DNA of 64,000 bases from an uncultured Pseudoalteromonas sp. Lineage in GTDB: Bacteria; Pseudomonadota; Gammaproteobacteria; Enterobacterales; Alteromonadaceae. The translations under genes and the position numbers were made by a program. How positions within the stretch are numbered: the first letter of the stretch is position 1; the number at the start of each line of letters is the position of its first letter. Under the pieces are notes generated by a model that saw only the letters and a list, made by a program, of their open reading frames with translations, did not search any database and was not told the origin of the DNA. Location of the stretch: contig CANLRB010000001.1 in the NCBI GenBank assembly GCA_947493455.1, positions 434,001 to 498,000 of the forward strand, given 5' to 3'. Shown here one piece after another: positions 29,683 through 39,500 of the stretch.

Positions 29683-29841
29683 TCCATTTTCCATAAAACA
29701 CGAGAATCATATTACTGTTACTAAAAATACGTTATGGATAAACAATTAGTTTGTAAAAATTTGTTTTTTTAGTCGGCTATCAGCACATTAAATTTGTGCC
29801 GCTCTGACAGATAGGTAGAGTGTGAACTTAATAATTTTATT

Positions 29842-29866
29842 AAAAAAGGGGCTCGTAAAGCCCCTT
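29842..29866 (-). terminator. Terminator of the secreted metalloprotease gene
   Basis: On the minus strand a hairpin AAGGGGCT / AGCCCCTT with a five-base loop is followed by a T-run, 25 bases after the protease stop. Part of it resembles the TGTAAA palindromes (CGTAAA-GCCCC-TTTACA at 29854-29870, one mismatch). Confidence 0.8.
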
Positions 29867-29891
29867 TACAAAAACTATTTAAATACAGTTA

Positions 29892-32630
29892 CTAATTTTT
29901 TCCAGAAATTTTTACATCATCAATCGCTATATCTCCCTTCCAATTACCCGCCGCAATCGTTCTAAAGCGAACTTTTATCTCACCAGAATAAGAAGAAAGG
30001 TCAATGAGTTCTTTTGTGAACGCGTCGCTCGATGCGCTGTGCTGTTGACCATTTTTCACAAAAACATCATTTTGCCAGCTGCCTTGATGGTATATATCAA
30101 CGCTCAGTTGGCCGATATTTTCACCGTACATATGATAGTGAAATTCTAAACTGCGTTCAGTGCCTGACAGCAGTTCACTTTCAAGCATTGCGCTGTCACC
30201 TGCGTTATAGGCATAGTTTTTAGATGTTTCAACATATGCATAGTAACCTGTCGTTACGGCACCTTCACTCGGCCCCGTACTACTCGATGGTGTAGTACCA
30301 GCTTCCGTTTCCCATACAAAGTCACCACTGTTTTGCCAATTACCAAGCCCACTTTCAAAATCGAGTTCAGCCAAAGTGACGACTTCACCAACTGGGTTGC
30401 CACCGCCCGATGCACTAATACCTAAGTTATCAATCGCAATATCACCGCGATAACCACCTACAGCCACGACCCGTAAGCGCGCTTTTATCACACCACTAAA
30501 GTTAGATAGGTCGATATTCGTCGACGTATAGTCACTGCTCGATGAGCTATGTTGCTGACCTGATATTTGCCATACATTATTTTGCCACGTGCCATTTTCA
30601 AAGATATCAACAGCAAGCGTGCCTATATTACTGCCATACATATGATAATCGAATGACAATTGTGCTTGCTGAGCGTCAAAGGCTTCACTTTCTATTGCGG
30701 CCTGTTCGCCAGCATAATAGGCACCGCGATCTTTCGAAGTTTCAACATATAAATAAGTTTGCGAGCCAAAAGCCCCTTGATTTGGTCCGGTCGAGCTCGA
30801 TGCCGTTGAACCGCTTTTTAACGACCAATCCCAGTCATTGATACTTGATTGCGTCCATTCTCCCATGCCGCTTTCAAAATCCACAAAACTCGAGCTAGTT
30901 GGTTCAGTCACCACGACATTACGAGAAGTTGTTTCAGTAGCAGATTGATCATCGGATACAGTGAGTGAAACCGAATAGGTGCCAGCTTGGTTGTAAGTAT
31001 GATTCGGGTTTTGGTTAGATGCCGTGTTGCCGTCACCAAAATCCCATAACCATTGAGTGATATTGCCGTCGCTATCATTACTTTGATCGATAAACGAGAA
31101 GGATAGTCCTTGCGCATTGTAAGTAAAATCAGCACTTGGAGGTAGGTTAACATTGCTCTGTGAAACACTTACTGTACGCGTAAATGAGTCTTGTGCATTG
31201 TCACTATCATTAACAGTCAGTGTGACCTGATAGCTCCCTTCGCTAGCATAGGTATGTATTGGGTTTTGTTGATTAGAGCCGTTGCCATCACCAAAATCCC
31301 AATCTGTCGAGACGATATTATTTTCAGCATCCGAGCTCAAATCATTAAACGTCACTGTCAAACCATCAATTGTTGTCGAGAAATCGGCATTGGGTGGTGT
31401 GTTAACACTGCCGCCATTTCGAAACGCGGCTATTGTTGGCGCAGTCAAATTTAATACACGAGCATTATCATGCGTATCTGTAGTACCGCGAGTAACGCCT
31501 TGAAATGTGCGCGTTGGATCGGACCAAAAATTTTGTCGGGTACAACAGCTGTTGCTGTTGTATGACATAATTGAGCGCCAGCCACCTTGGGTATATAAAA
31601 AGCCGTGACCGAAAGGGTATGGTGTTGTTTTATTGTCTTTTTCAGGGTTATGTCTTGCTGACATTAAATGGCCCAACTCGTGGCCAAATGAGTAATAGCC
31701 TGTGGCACAACTGTCTTTCACAACCATAAATGCGGTGTCTTCTGTTGCCCCAATTGCCCGAGCGCGACCACATGCGTCGGCGTTACCAATTAAAATAGCC
31801 GCTACATCCGCTTGATGATTATCACGGATCGTATATACATCGTCCATATAGCCATCATTAGGCGTATGAAAACGATCAAGGTCGGTACCATGATCACCAG
31901 ATTCATTATAATTAAGTTCATACGCATGGGCTAACTCAACCACCACATTGACACCCGAATCGACAAACCCTTGATTTGTTTCAGCAACCGCTAAATCAAT
32001 TAATGCTTGCATACCAGGGTTTTGGCGCAAGGCTTCCGATGTGTAGCCAACTAAAACTCGAATAACTGACGTACCACCGCTCATTACATTAACGGACTGT
32101 GCTAACTCTGTCTGTTTAATGTTTACGACTTCGTTATAGTCACGGTTATGCTCTGCGGGAATACGAGATTGATCGATCTCCGTTAAAGTCGCGCTGCTTA
32201 TTTGACTACCATTTGCGAGCTTAAACATACGCCCATTTGCGTATATCGTACCCGCTACTTGCCCTTGATTGACGACTACTATAGCCATGTTGTCTCCAGG
32301 AAACTGTTTAGCTAAACTCGAAATGACCTGTGCGCGCCAAATAAAACCACCACTTGATGTTTTTTTAGCACTCAATTTTTGCAGTTCAACAACACTACCA
32401 TCACTTAATGGCAGTGATAATCGCTCCGTGGCAAGGTTGATTGACGTTATATTTAGTTGGTAATTCGTTTTGTTTTTTTCTTCCTTGGCGAACTGCTGAC
32501 TCCAAGGCGAAATTTGATTGTCAATTTGTAAAAAGGGTTGCGACTGCGCAACCGATTGCATACTGGCAAAAGGTACGGCAAGACACAGAGCAAAATAGCT
32601 TCGTTTCATTAATTTAAGTTTTGTTTTCAT
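29892..32630 (-). CDS. Secreted metzincin metalloprotease with two PKD and two MAM-like domains
   Basis: About 912 residues. A signal peptide (cleavage near SVAQSQ) is followed by a propeptide-like region, then a reprolysin-like catalytic domain. Its zinc motif HELGHLMSARHN begins near residue 317 and the Met-turn is SIMSY near 355. Two PKD domains follow (about 412-580), each with a WDFGDGN motif. Two tandem MAM-like domains (about 585-740 and 755-912) share HMYG-NIG and GDIAID motifs, so they arose by duplication. The ATG at 32630 has GGGA seven bases upstream and replaces an in-frame GTG at 32642. It is likely an extracellular protein-degrading enzyme. Confidence 0.9.
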   Translation of the reverse strand: MKTKLKLMKRSYFALCLAVPFASMQSVAQSQPFLQIDNQISPWSQQFAKEEKNKTNYQLNITSINLATERLSLPLSDGSVVELQKLSAKKTSSGGFIWRAQVISSLAKQFPGDNMAIVVVNQGQVAGTIYANGRMFKLANGSQISSATLTEIDQSRIPAEHNRDYNEVVNIKQTELAQSVNVMSGGTSVIRVLVGYTSEALRQNPGMQALIDLAVAETNQGFVDSGVNVVVELAHAYELNYNESGDHGTDLDRFHTPNDGYMDDVYTIRDNHQADVAAILIGNADACGRARAIGATEDTAFMVVKDSCATGYYSFGHELGHLMSARHNPEKDNKTTPYPFGHGFLYTQGGWRSIMSYNSNSCCTRQNFWSDPTRTFQGVTRGTTDTHDNARVLNLTAPTIAAFRNGGSVNTPPNADFSTTIDGLTVTFNDLSSDAENNIVSTDWDFGDGNGSNQQNPIHTYASEGSYQVTLTVNDSDNAQDSFTRTVSVSQSNVNLPPSADFTYNAQGLSFSFIDQSNDSDGNITQWLWDFGDGNTASNQNPNHTYNQAGTYSVSLTVSDDQSATETTSRNVVVTEPTSSSFVDFESGMGEWTQSSINDWDWSLKSGSTASSSTGPNQGAFGSQTYLYVETSKDRGAYYAGEQAAIESEAFDAQQAQLSFDYHMYGSNIGTLAVDIFENGTWQNNVWQISGQQHSSSSSDYTSTNIDLSNFSGVIKARLRVVAVGGYRGDIAIDNLGISASGGGNPVGEVVTLAELDFESGLGNWQNSGDFVWETEAGTTPSSSTGPSEGAVTTGYYAYVETSKNYAYNAGDSAMLESELLSGTERSLEFHYHMYGENIGQLSVDIYHQGSWQNDVFVKNGQQHSASSDAFTKELIDLSSYSGEIKVRFRTIAAGNWKGDIAIDDVKISGKN

Positions 32631-32976
32631 TGTTATTCCCACGTTCTATCAATTTTAATGGTATACACTTAGGTACACCCAACTAGGTATATACAATAAC
32701 GATGGGAAAACGAACTTATTAACATCTTTTTTACATCTATTGTATATCTACACAATAGATTTATATTATTAATCAAAAAGTTAGATTCAAACAAAACAAA
32801 AAACGTTACATTTTTGCGCAATTTTTGATTGACACTCTCAGATGCCGTGGCAAAGTAAGAAACAAGCTATTAATAAAACTGTCATGTACTGGTGATGAGT
32901 TGTCCACTAGGCCAATAACAGTTGCTGAATCAACGTAGAGATCAGCATTTAATTTATCGATTAACTCGAGGTAAAT
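32631..32976. other. Protease upstream region with inverted repeat
   Basis: 346 bases between divergent genes. A perfect inverted repeat with arms ATCTATTGT and ACAATAGAT (32735-32760, 8-bp spacer) lies about 105 bp upstream of the protease start and may be an operator. No ORF or RNA was recognised. Confidence 0.4.
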
Positions 32977-33516
32977 ATGGCAAATATTGTATTTATTGCG
33001 ACTAGCTTAGACGGCTATATTGCAGATAAAAGCGGCGGTGTTGAATGGCTTCATGCGGCGCAAACCGCGCAAGGCTGCGATATGGGGTTTGAATCTCATT
33101 TTGATCGTATTGATGCGCTTATTATGGGCCGAAATACATTTGAAATGGTATTAAGTTTTGGCGTGAAGTGGCCATACAGTAAACCTGTTTTTTTGCTTAC
33201 CGATACATTAACGCATGTACCTGACGGCTATCAAGACAAGGTCTCTATAGTGAATGGGAATTTAAAAGACATAATACGCTCACTCAATTTACAAGGCTTT
33301 CAAAACCTGTATATCGATGGCGGTAAAACTATTCAAAGCTTTCTCGCACAAGATTTAATTGATGAAATGTTTATTTCGCGGATCCCAATATTACTTGGTG
33401 GTGGTGCACCTTTATTTGGTGACTTAGAGCAGCCACTGAGGTTTAAGCTAAATGCCAGCCAAACGTACCTTGATGCAGTTGTGCAAAATCACTATATTCG
33501 CTGTAGAGAAGAGTAA
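32977..33516 (+). CDS. RibD C-terminal/dihydrofolate reductase-fold protein
   Basis: A 179-residue protein of the DHFR-like RibD-C family (YwjB/YyaP type). It shows IATSLDGYIAD at the N-terminus, MGRNTFEMVL for cofactor binding, LYIDGGKTIQSFL, and IPILLGGGAPLFG near the C-terminus. These are NADPH-dependent reductases of mostly unknown substrate. GAGG lies five bases before the ATG. The gene is single. Confidence 0.88.
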   Translation: MANIVFIATSLDGYIADKSGGVEWLHAAQTAQGCDMGFESHFDRIDALIMGRNTFEMVLSFGVKWPYSKPVFLLTDTLTHVPDGYQDKVSIVNGNLKDIIRSLNLQGFQNLYIDGGKTIQSFLAQDLIDEMFISRIPILLGGGAPLFGDLEQPLRFKLNASQTYLDAVVQNHYIRCREE

Positions 33517-33523
33517 AAATAAG

Positions 33524-33563
33524 AGTAACGACAGCTAAAAAAAATAGCTAATCGTTACTTTTA
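33524..33563. terminator. Bidirectional terminator between the RibD-like gene and rmuC
   Basis: Outer arms AGTAACGA (33524-33531) and TCGTTACT (33552-33559), with an inner AGCTA / TAGCT pair around an A-run, followed by TTTT. It lies between convergent genes. Confidence 0.6.
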
Positions 33564-33568
33564 AGAAC

Positions 33569-34966
33569 TTATGAGTCAATTTTTGTTGGCACTGCGAGTT
33601 CTAATTCCAAGTCTGCTTTTTCAGTATATTCTTGTGGTAGCTCTTTTTGTACTGCCACTCCCAACTGCTTAAATTCTGATGCCTGTTTAATTAAATTCCC
33701 TTTACCAGAATATAGCTGCCCAAGGGCTTTATCATAACTTTCCTTTGCTTTGTCGAGTGTTTTGCCAACACCTTGCATACTAATTAAAAAACCATTGAGT
33801 TTAGTATAAAATCGCTCAGCGCGAACAGCGAGTTCCTTACTGTGCTTACTCTGATCTTCAAAGCGCCATAACTGCCGCACAATATTAAGACTCGTTAAAA
33901 GTGTTGTAGGCGTTGCGACTAAAATATTTTTTTCAATTGCATTTTGATAGAGATCAGGGCGCTGTTTTAATGCTTCAACGTAAGCTGATTCAATAGGCAT
34001 AAACAAAATAACTACATCTGGCGAGTTTAGACCTGGTAATTTTTCATATTCTTTACTAGCTAATTCGTCGATTCTCTGTGTTAGCGCGGTAACATGTTCG
34101 GTTAACGCAATTTCTGCAACACTGTCACTCTCAGCATTAACGTAACGTGTATAGGCGTTAAGCGACGTTTTTGCATCGATAACTAGATGGCGTTGTTGTG
34201 GCAGGTATACAATCACATCGGGTCTGAGCTGTCCTTGTTCAGTTGCAATAGATACCTCTCGCTTGTAATCAACTCCTAAGCGTAATCCCGCACTATCGAG
34301 CACATTTTCAAGCATCAATTCACCCCAATTACCTTGCGTTTTCTTATGACCTTGCAATGCAGTCGTCAGCTTATCCGCTTGTGATGTAATTGATTGATTC
34401 AGTTTTTGTAAATTTACCAGCTCATTTTTTAATTCGCTACGCTGTTTCAAATCTTCACTGTGAATGGCCTCAACTTTCTCTTTGAACCCCTTCAGTTCAG
34501 TCTCAACGGGCTTCAGAATGTGTGTCATTGATTCATGATTTACTTGTTTGAAGGCATCTCCTTGCGCTTTAAGTGCTTTATTAGACAGGCTTTCAAACTC
34601 GAGCACTAGTTGTGATTTAGTTTCTTTAATCTGAGCTAATTGCTGCTCAAAGCTGCGCTGCCGCTCATCGAGTGTACTTTTTAAACCACTATATTTAATA
34701 GTTAAATTTCGATATTGTTCGTTAAGCTCATGCCAACGTTGTTTATATTCTGTAAGATTTTGATCACTCGATGTCAGCTGCTGTTGATTCGCATTGAGGT
34801 CTCGTTCAAGCTGTGCGACTTGTAATGTAAAAGCCTGCTCAACTTTTGTATGATTCTCAATTTCACGTCGAAGTCGTCGTTGCTGAAATAGCAAAAGAAC
34901 AAAAAGAATCAAACATATTGCCATTATGAAGAAAGTTATTTCGGGATAAGTAGTAAAATTTGGCAT
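33569..34966 (-). CDS. rmuC: RmuC-family DNA recombination protein
   Basis: A 465-residue protein thought to limit recombination at short inverted repeats. An N-terminal transmembrane helix (about 10-28) is followed by a long coiled coil (about 30-190). The RmuC domain then has GNWGELMLENVLDSAGL, RPDVIVYLPQQRHLVIDAKTSL and VVILFMPIESAYVEAL, which belong to a restriction-endonuclease-like fold. It is divergent from a small gene; two TGTAAA palindromes lie in the shared spacer. Confidence 0.9.
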   Translation of the reverse strand: MPNFTTYPEITFFIMAICLILFVLLLFQQRRLRREIENHTKVEQAFTLQVAQLERDLNANQQQLTSSDQNLTEYKQRWHELNEQYRNLTIKYSGLKSTLDERQRSFEQQLAQIKETKSQLVLEFESLSNKALKAQGDAFKQVNHESMTHILKPVETELKGFKEKVEAIHSEDLKQRSELKNELVNLQKLNQSITSQADKLTTALQGHKKTQGNWGELMLENVLDSAGLRLGVDYKREVSIATEQGQLRPDVIVYLPQQRHLVIDAKTSLNAYTRYVNAESDSVAEIALTEHVTALTQRIDELASKEYEKLPGLNSPDVVILFMPIESAYVEALKQRPDLYQNAIEKNILVATPTTLLTSLNIVRQLWRFEDQSKHSKELAVRAERFYTKLNGFLISMQGVGKTLDKAKESYDKALGQLYSGKGNLIKQASEFKQLGVAVQKELPQEYTEKADLELELAVPTKIDS

Positions 34967-35049
34967 TAAGTGTTTAGTAATTATTTATATTATTCTGCGT
35001 TCAGTATAGCTAAATTCGACTTTATTCTCGAGTGCCCAAATTTGCTATG

Positions 35050-35066
35050 TGTAAAGATCTTTTACA
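35050..35066. repeat. 17-bp palindrome TGTAAA-N5-TTTACA, copy 4
   Basis: Exact TGTAAA-GATCT-TTTACA, with the symmetry extending to TATG/CATA outside. It lies between rmuC and the 80-residue protein gene and is paired with another copy 64 bp away. Confidence 0.65.
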
Positions 35067-35113
35067 CATATAGAGCAAGTCCGCAACTGATAGCTACTAT
35101 TGCTGAGCATATG

Positions 35114-35130
35114 TGTAAAAGCTCTTTACA
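35114..35130. repeat. 17-bp palindrome TGTAAA-N5-TTTACA, copy 5
   Basis: Exact TGTAAA-AGCTC-TTTACA, 64 bp from copy 4 and about 5 kb from parB. This is the only place in the window with two copies close together. Confidence 0.65.
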
Positions 35131-35217
35131 GAGCAAAAATTCGCCTATTTAAAACTGATAAAAAGTGCGCTTTAATTAATTTCAAGAGAATAAAACACGA
35201 ACCAAAAGGCGAATAAA

Positions 35218-35460
35218 ATGAGTCGTTTAAACTTATTAAAACAAACACATCAAGATGTTGTAAAAATTGAATCGATTCTGAATCAGGTTATTGCATCAGC
35301 CATTACTAAAGAACAATATAGTGAGTTATTAAAACAACTCGATAAAGCGCGTATAAGTCGTAAGAAAGCACTATACGGGCTTATCACGGGAGCATCTGAA
35401 ACCTTAGCCAGTGTAATGAGTTTAGTCGTTTTGCCTTACTTACTGCTTTTGGGTATTTAA
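35218..35460 (+). CDS. Small protein with C-terminal membrane helix, unknown
   Basis: 80 residues: a charged helical N-terminal part (residues 1-50, with KEQYSELLKQLDKARISRKK) and one hydrophobic C-terminal helix (about 60-78). AAGGCG before the ATG is a weak ribosome-binding site. Two TGTAAA palindromes lie 90-170 bp upstream. Its end overlaps the convergent WYL gene by four bases. Not recognised. Confidence 0.55.
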   Translation: MSRLNLLKQTHQDVVKIESILNQVIASAITKEQYSELLKQLDKARISRKKALYGLITGASETLASVMSLVVLPYLLLLGI

Positions 35461-36266
35461 AGGTAGCGCGATAATTTTTTAAGACAATTAGGCTCAATAA
35501 CGATTTGTTGCTGTTCAGCAAGTGGCTGATAGATATCAACCCGCAATGCATGAAGCACATATTTTAATAATGCAGCGCGAGTCTCTATTGCTTTAGTCCC
35601 GTTGACCATTTGATAGTCATATTCAATACAGCGTTTTTGCTTATCATCTAGACGATGATCAGGGCAAATAACAACCTCTAAAAACGTATTCCAAAGTTCG
35701 TCTTGCTCTTTTGTATATTGAGCCCCACCTTCAAATGCAAACTCACCTGAAAAGCGAGATAAAACAAAGTCTCTATATCCGCCATTTTTCTCGCAATAAG
35801 CACGAACATGATAGCGTACGCCATCATAAACTAGGCTATGAGGCTGAATAATGCGATCTTCAAAATCGGGGCTCGAAATCGATAAGTAGCCAATATCAAG
35901 GCGCAATTGATTACGGATTGCTAATAAAATAGGCCGCACTAGGGTAGGGCAAATATTGCGTTGAAAATTTGGCAGAGTTTCAACCGGCGTGGAAATTGGC
36001 GTATCTGATTGCCTGAGCAGCGCTTCGTAGGTTGCAAAATGTTCATTGATAAACTGCGGCGAAAAATGTTCTGCGGCGACTTGCCCTTTTTCGTTATGAT
36101 GCTCCGCAAATGCATCTGGGTTAAGTTGCTTATATTCAGATATAAACTTTTGCGCGGTTGGACGAGATACCGAAAAATAATCAGCTAAATGACGTGCGGT
36201 CAGCCTTCCTTCCCATAACAGCAATGCTTCAATATATTGAAAACGCTTAATATCTTCCCAACGCAT
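35457..36266 (-). CDS. WYL-domain transcriptional regulator (BrxR/CapW-like)
   Basis: A 269-residue regulator with an N-terminal winged helix (LTARHLADYFSVSRPTAQKFISEY), a central WYL domain (IIQPHSLVYDGVRYHVRAYCEKNGGYRDFVLSR) and a C-terminal WCX-like part. This build matches BrxR/CapW proteins, which repress phage-defence operons and sense nucleic acid or nucleotide ligands. Here the upstream gene on the same strand encodes a SNF2 helicase, with a terminator between them. No classical defence operon is visible, so the target is open. Confidence 0.82.
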   Translation of the reverse strand: MRWEDIKRFQYIEALLLWEGRLTARHLADYFSVSRPTAQKFISEYKQLNPDAFAEHHNEKGQVAAEHFSPQFINEHFATYEALLRQSDTPISTPVETLPNFQRNICPTLVRPILLAIRNQLRLDIGYLSISSPDFEDRIIQPHSLVYDGVRYHVRAYCEKNGGYRDFVLSRFSGEFAFEGGAQYTKEQDELWNTFLEVVICPDHRLDDKQKRCIEYDYQMVNGTKAIETRAALLKYVLHALRVDIYQPLAEQQQIVIEPNCLKKLSRYL

Positions 36267-36332
36267 CGATTTTTTTATAATAGTTTAGTTAGGCTCATGG
36301 TCACACAAATGGAATAGCCAGTAAAGGGCAGG

Positions 36333-36365
36333 GCAAAAAGAAAAGCCAATCACAAACGATTGGCT
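36333..36365 (-). terminator. Terminator after the SNF2 helicase gene
   Basis: Hairpin AGCCAATC / GATTGGCT with a six-base loop (36344-36365), followed on the minus strand by a T-rich run. It lies 136 bases downstream of the helicase stop. Confidence 0.7.
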
Positions 36366-36500
36366 AATTTCAAAACAAGTAATAAACGGGAAATCTAACT
36401 ACGACTTACTAGTCGCGCTACCTGACTGACTATGACACTCAATCAAAGTAACTATCTAGATAGACTCCCATTATTCACAAGAGTTCAAAAAAATTTCATT

Positions 36501-39500
36501 TTATGCGCCAATCAGTGACAATAAATCTTGTTCGCTAATATCTGAAAAGCGACTCGTCGAATTATCAAAGAAAGTGTCAGCCAATGCGGCTTTCTCAAAT
36601 TGCATACGTTGAACTTTTTCTTCGATTGAATCTTGGCAAATTAGTTTATAGACAAATACAGGTTTATCTTGTCCTATACGATAAGCACGATCTGTTGCTT
36701 GACGCTCCACGGCAGGGTTCCACCAAGGATCGTAATGTATTACTGTATCTGCTGCGGTCAAGTTTAGTCCCGTGCCGCCAGCTTTTAAACTAATAAGAAA
36801 GATACTTGTTTCACCGCTTTGGAACTCGTTAACAACAGACTCTCTGTTTTTAGTCTGTCCCGTGAGCACACTATGTTTAATGCCGAGGTCTTGTAGGCCG
36901 ACTTCGATTAGTCGTAACATCGATGTAAATTGACTAAAAATGATGATTTTACGCCCTTCAGCTAACATCTCAGGCAAAGTTTTAAGTAGATACATCAACT
37001 TTGCACTGTGTTTAGCTCTGTAATCTTGACCTTGCTCAGTTAAACGCGGATCACAACATATTTGGCGCAGTTTCAACAGCGCATCTAAAAACGCCAACTT
37101 ACTACCTTGTGATTGTCCTTCGGCAAATATGTTTTTCACTTTTTGTTCAAGTTGCTCACTTATTTCACCATACAACGACTTTTGCTCAGCGGTGAGTTCA
37201 ACCAGTTTTGTCATTTCAGTTTTTGCTGGCAATTCGGTTGCAACTTGTTGTTTAGTACGCCGTAATACGTAGCCTGAGATAATATTTGTTAATTGCTCAG
37301 CACGGCCAATGTGATGCTCTTTTTCTATAGGGATCCGATAATATTCTTTAAATGACGCTGCACTGCCTAAAAGACCGGGCATTGAAAAGTCGAGTAAAGA
37401 CTTTAACTCAGCAAGATTATTTTCTACAGGAGTACCGCTTAAACACAACTTGAAATCACCATTGAGCGACTTAGCGATACGCGATACTTTTGCCTGTGTA
37501 TTCTTAATCGTTTGCGCTTCGTCCAAAACAATATTGCTATAACGATGGGACAAGTAGAGCTCTTCATCTCTTAACAGCAGCGGAAAACTAGTAATCACAA
37601 TATCGGCAAAGTGTGCTTTATCAAATAACTGATGGCGATTAGCGCCATGTAATATCGAAACACTTAAATCTGGTGTAAATTTATTGCATTCATTAACCCA
37701 ATTGCTTACCAAACTGGTTGGACAAATAATCAAGGTTGGTTGCGATAACTGGCCTTGCTCCTTTTGCCATAATAAAAAGCTCAACACTTGAATCGTTTTA
37801 CCAAGCCCCATATCGTCTGCGAGAATACCGCCTAGGCCATGTTTATGTAAAAATTGAAGCCACCCCAAGCCTTTCACTTGATAGTCGCGTAACGATGCAT
37901 TGAGAGCCGAAGGTAACGCTGCATTTGCATAAACACTGTCTTTTTCTAAGTAGTACAGCGCTTCTAATTCATCTTGTTTAAATTCAAGTAATTCACTCGA
38001 AACCGCACGCAATAAAGACAAAGCAGATAATGGAAAGCTAAACCTTTTAGGCCATTTTTTGTCCCCGTAATACTGATCAACTACATATTTTAACGACAAG
38101 GCCTGTTCACGAGAAACAGCTAACCATTGGTCGCCAGTACTATTGATGTATAAATGTTTATTCGCTTTGTTATTAATTAATGCCGCACTTTCTCGCATCA
38201 TACCAAATTCAAGCATTTGATTATCAAACGTTAAATGCGCTTCCATTTGCAATTTATTGTTGGGCAGACGATTGAGCAATACTTTCAATTTAGTAGTTTT
38301 AACACGAGACAATAAGCCTTTACCGATATCTGTTCGCCAACCTTGGTTTACCAGCTCTGAGGTTATCTCTTCGATAAACCAATGCCATTGCGCAGGATTT
38401 TCGCTTGACGCCGAGAATGCAAGGAAAGTGTGGCCAGGGTCATTGCCTTCAACCAACTCTAAGCCATAATTTTTTAATTGATTTATACAAGTGTTTTCAA
38501 ATGCATAGTTTTTAGCTTTTGAACCATAATCAAAGTGTAACGACAAATATGGGCTATCCTGACCATCAATTAAGGCAATACATGGAATAGGATTACCACT
38601 GTTAGCATGTGTCACATCACAAAGCGCAGGAACAAAGCCATTACCATAAAAACTACTCAAGCGATCCTGTGTCGAGTCATAGATTTCTTTTTCAACCGTA
38701 GGCATATTGAGCAAGTGAATCACTTCTTGACTCGATAAGCTAGTGTCTAGCTCCCCGACTTGTTTGTGCTCTAAGTCGATAAAAAATGGAGGTGTAGTAG
38801 GCACCAAAACCCAATTATTATGTTCGTTTATATGCAATTTCAACGACGCTTCTTTTTCTTCCTTTTGCCAATGAAGGTCGAGTTTTTCTTTATGAACTAA
38901 CGAGAGAGCCTGTCTTTCAGAACCCCAATAACAGCGTTTAGTTTCGACCAATTTAGCAAGCGCTAACGCGCCCCATTCATTAGTAAGCATTAACTTACTT
39001 AATGAGTTTTGCGAGCGTATCCAACTAAATAAACGAAAATCTTTTTCATCGAGGTCCAGTGGTGTGACCGATGAGCTCGCTTGTTTTGCAGTTAAACTGC
39101 GGCCAAGCCCATATTCGCCAGATGGGGAGTAGGGCGCAATTTTAGGCGTAATAACAATATCGTTTTGATACGAGTCTAAACAAAAGAGAAGTACGTTTTT
39201 TGCATTTTTATGGGCACGAGACTTAATATGCTCTAATTGCTTGAACCAATCGTGTAATAAATAGTTTTTACCGAAAGAACCTGAATGCTTCGTTTTAAGC
39301 GATAAAAATACCGCAGCTAAGTGTTCACACTTTTTACCAAGACGACATGAGCACGACGCGTTTACGGTAATTTTGCTATCGAGTTTGGTAATGGTTGCTT
39401 GCGGGTAAAATATGTCGCCATTGGAATTGACGACTTCAGCGTTAATCGCGCTAAAGTCGTCGCTTGTTTCGCACCAAAGAATTTGATCACTACTTAAATA

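Noticed and set aside
29854-29870. Sixth TGTAAA-like palindrome (CGTAAA-GCCCC-TTTACA)
   Set aside because: One mismatch, and the sequence is largely explained by the terminator hairpin of the protease gene, so it was not counted with the five exact copies.
35249-35262. ATGTTGTAA match to the Ter core
   Set aside because: It lies inside the coding region of the 80-residue protein, lacks the rest of the Ter consensus, and a 9-base match is expected by chance in a window of this size.
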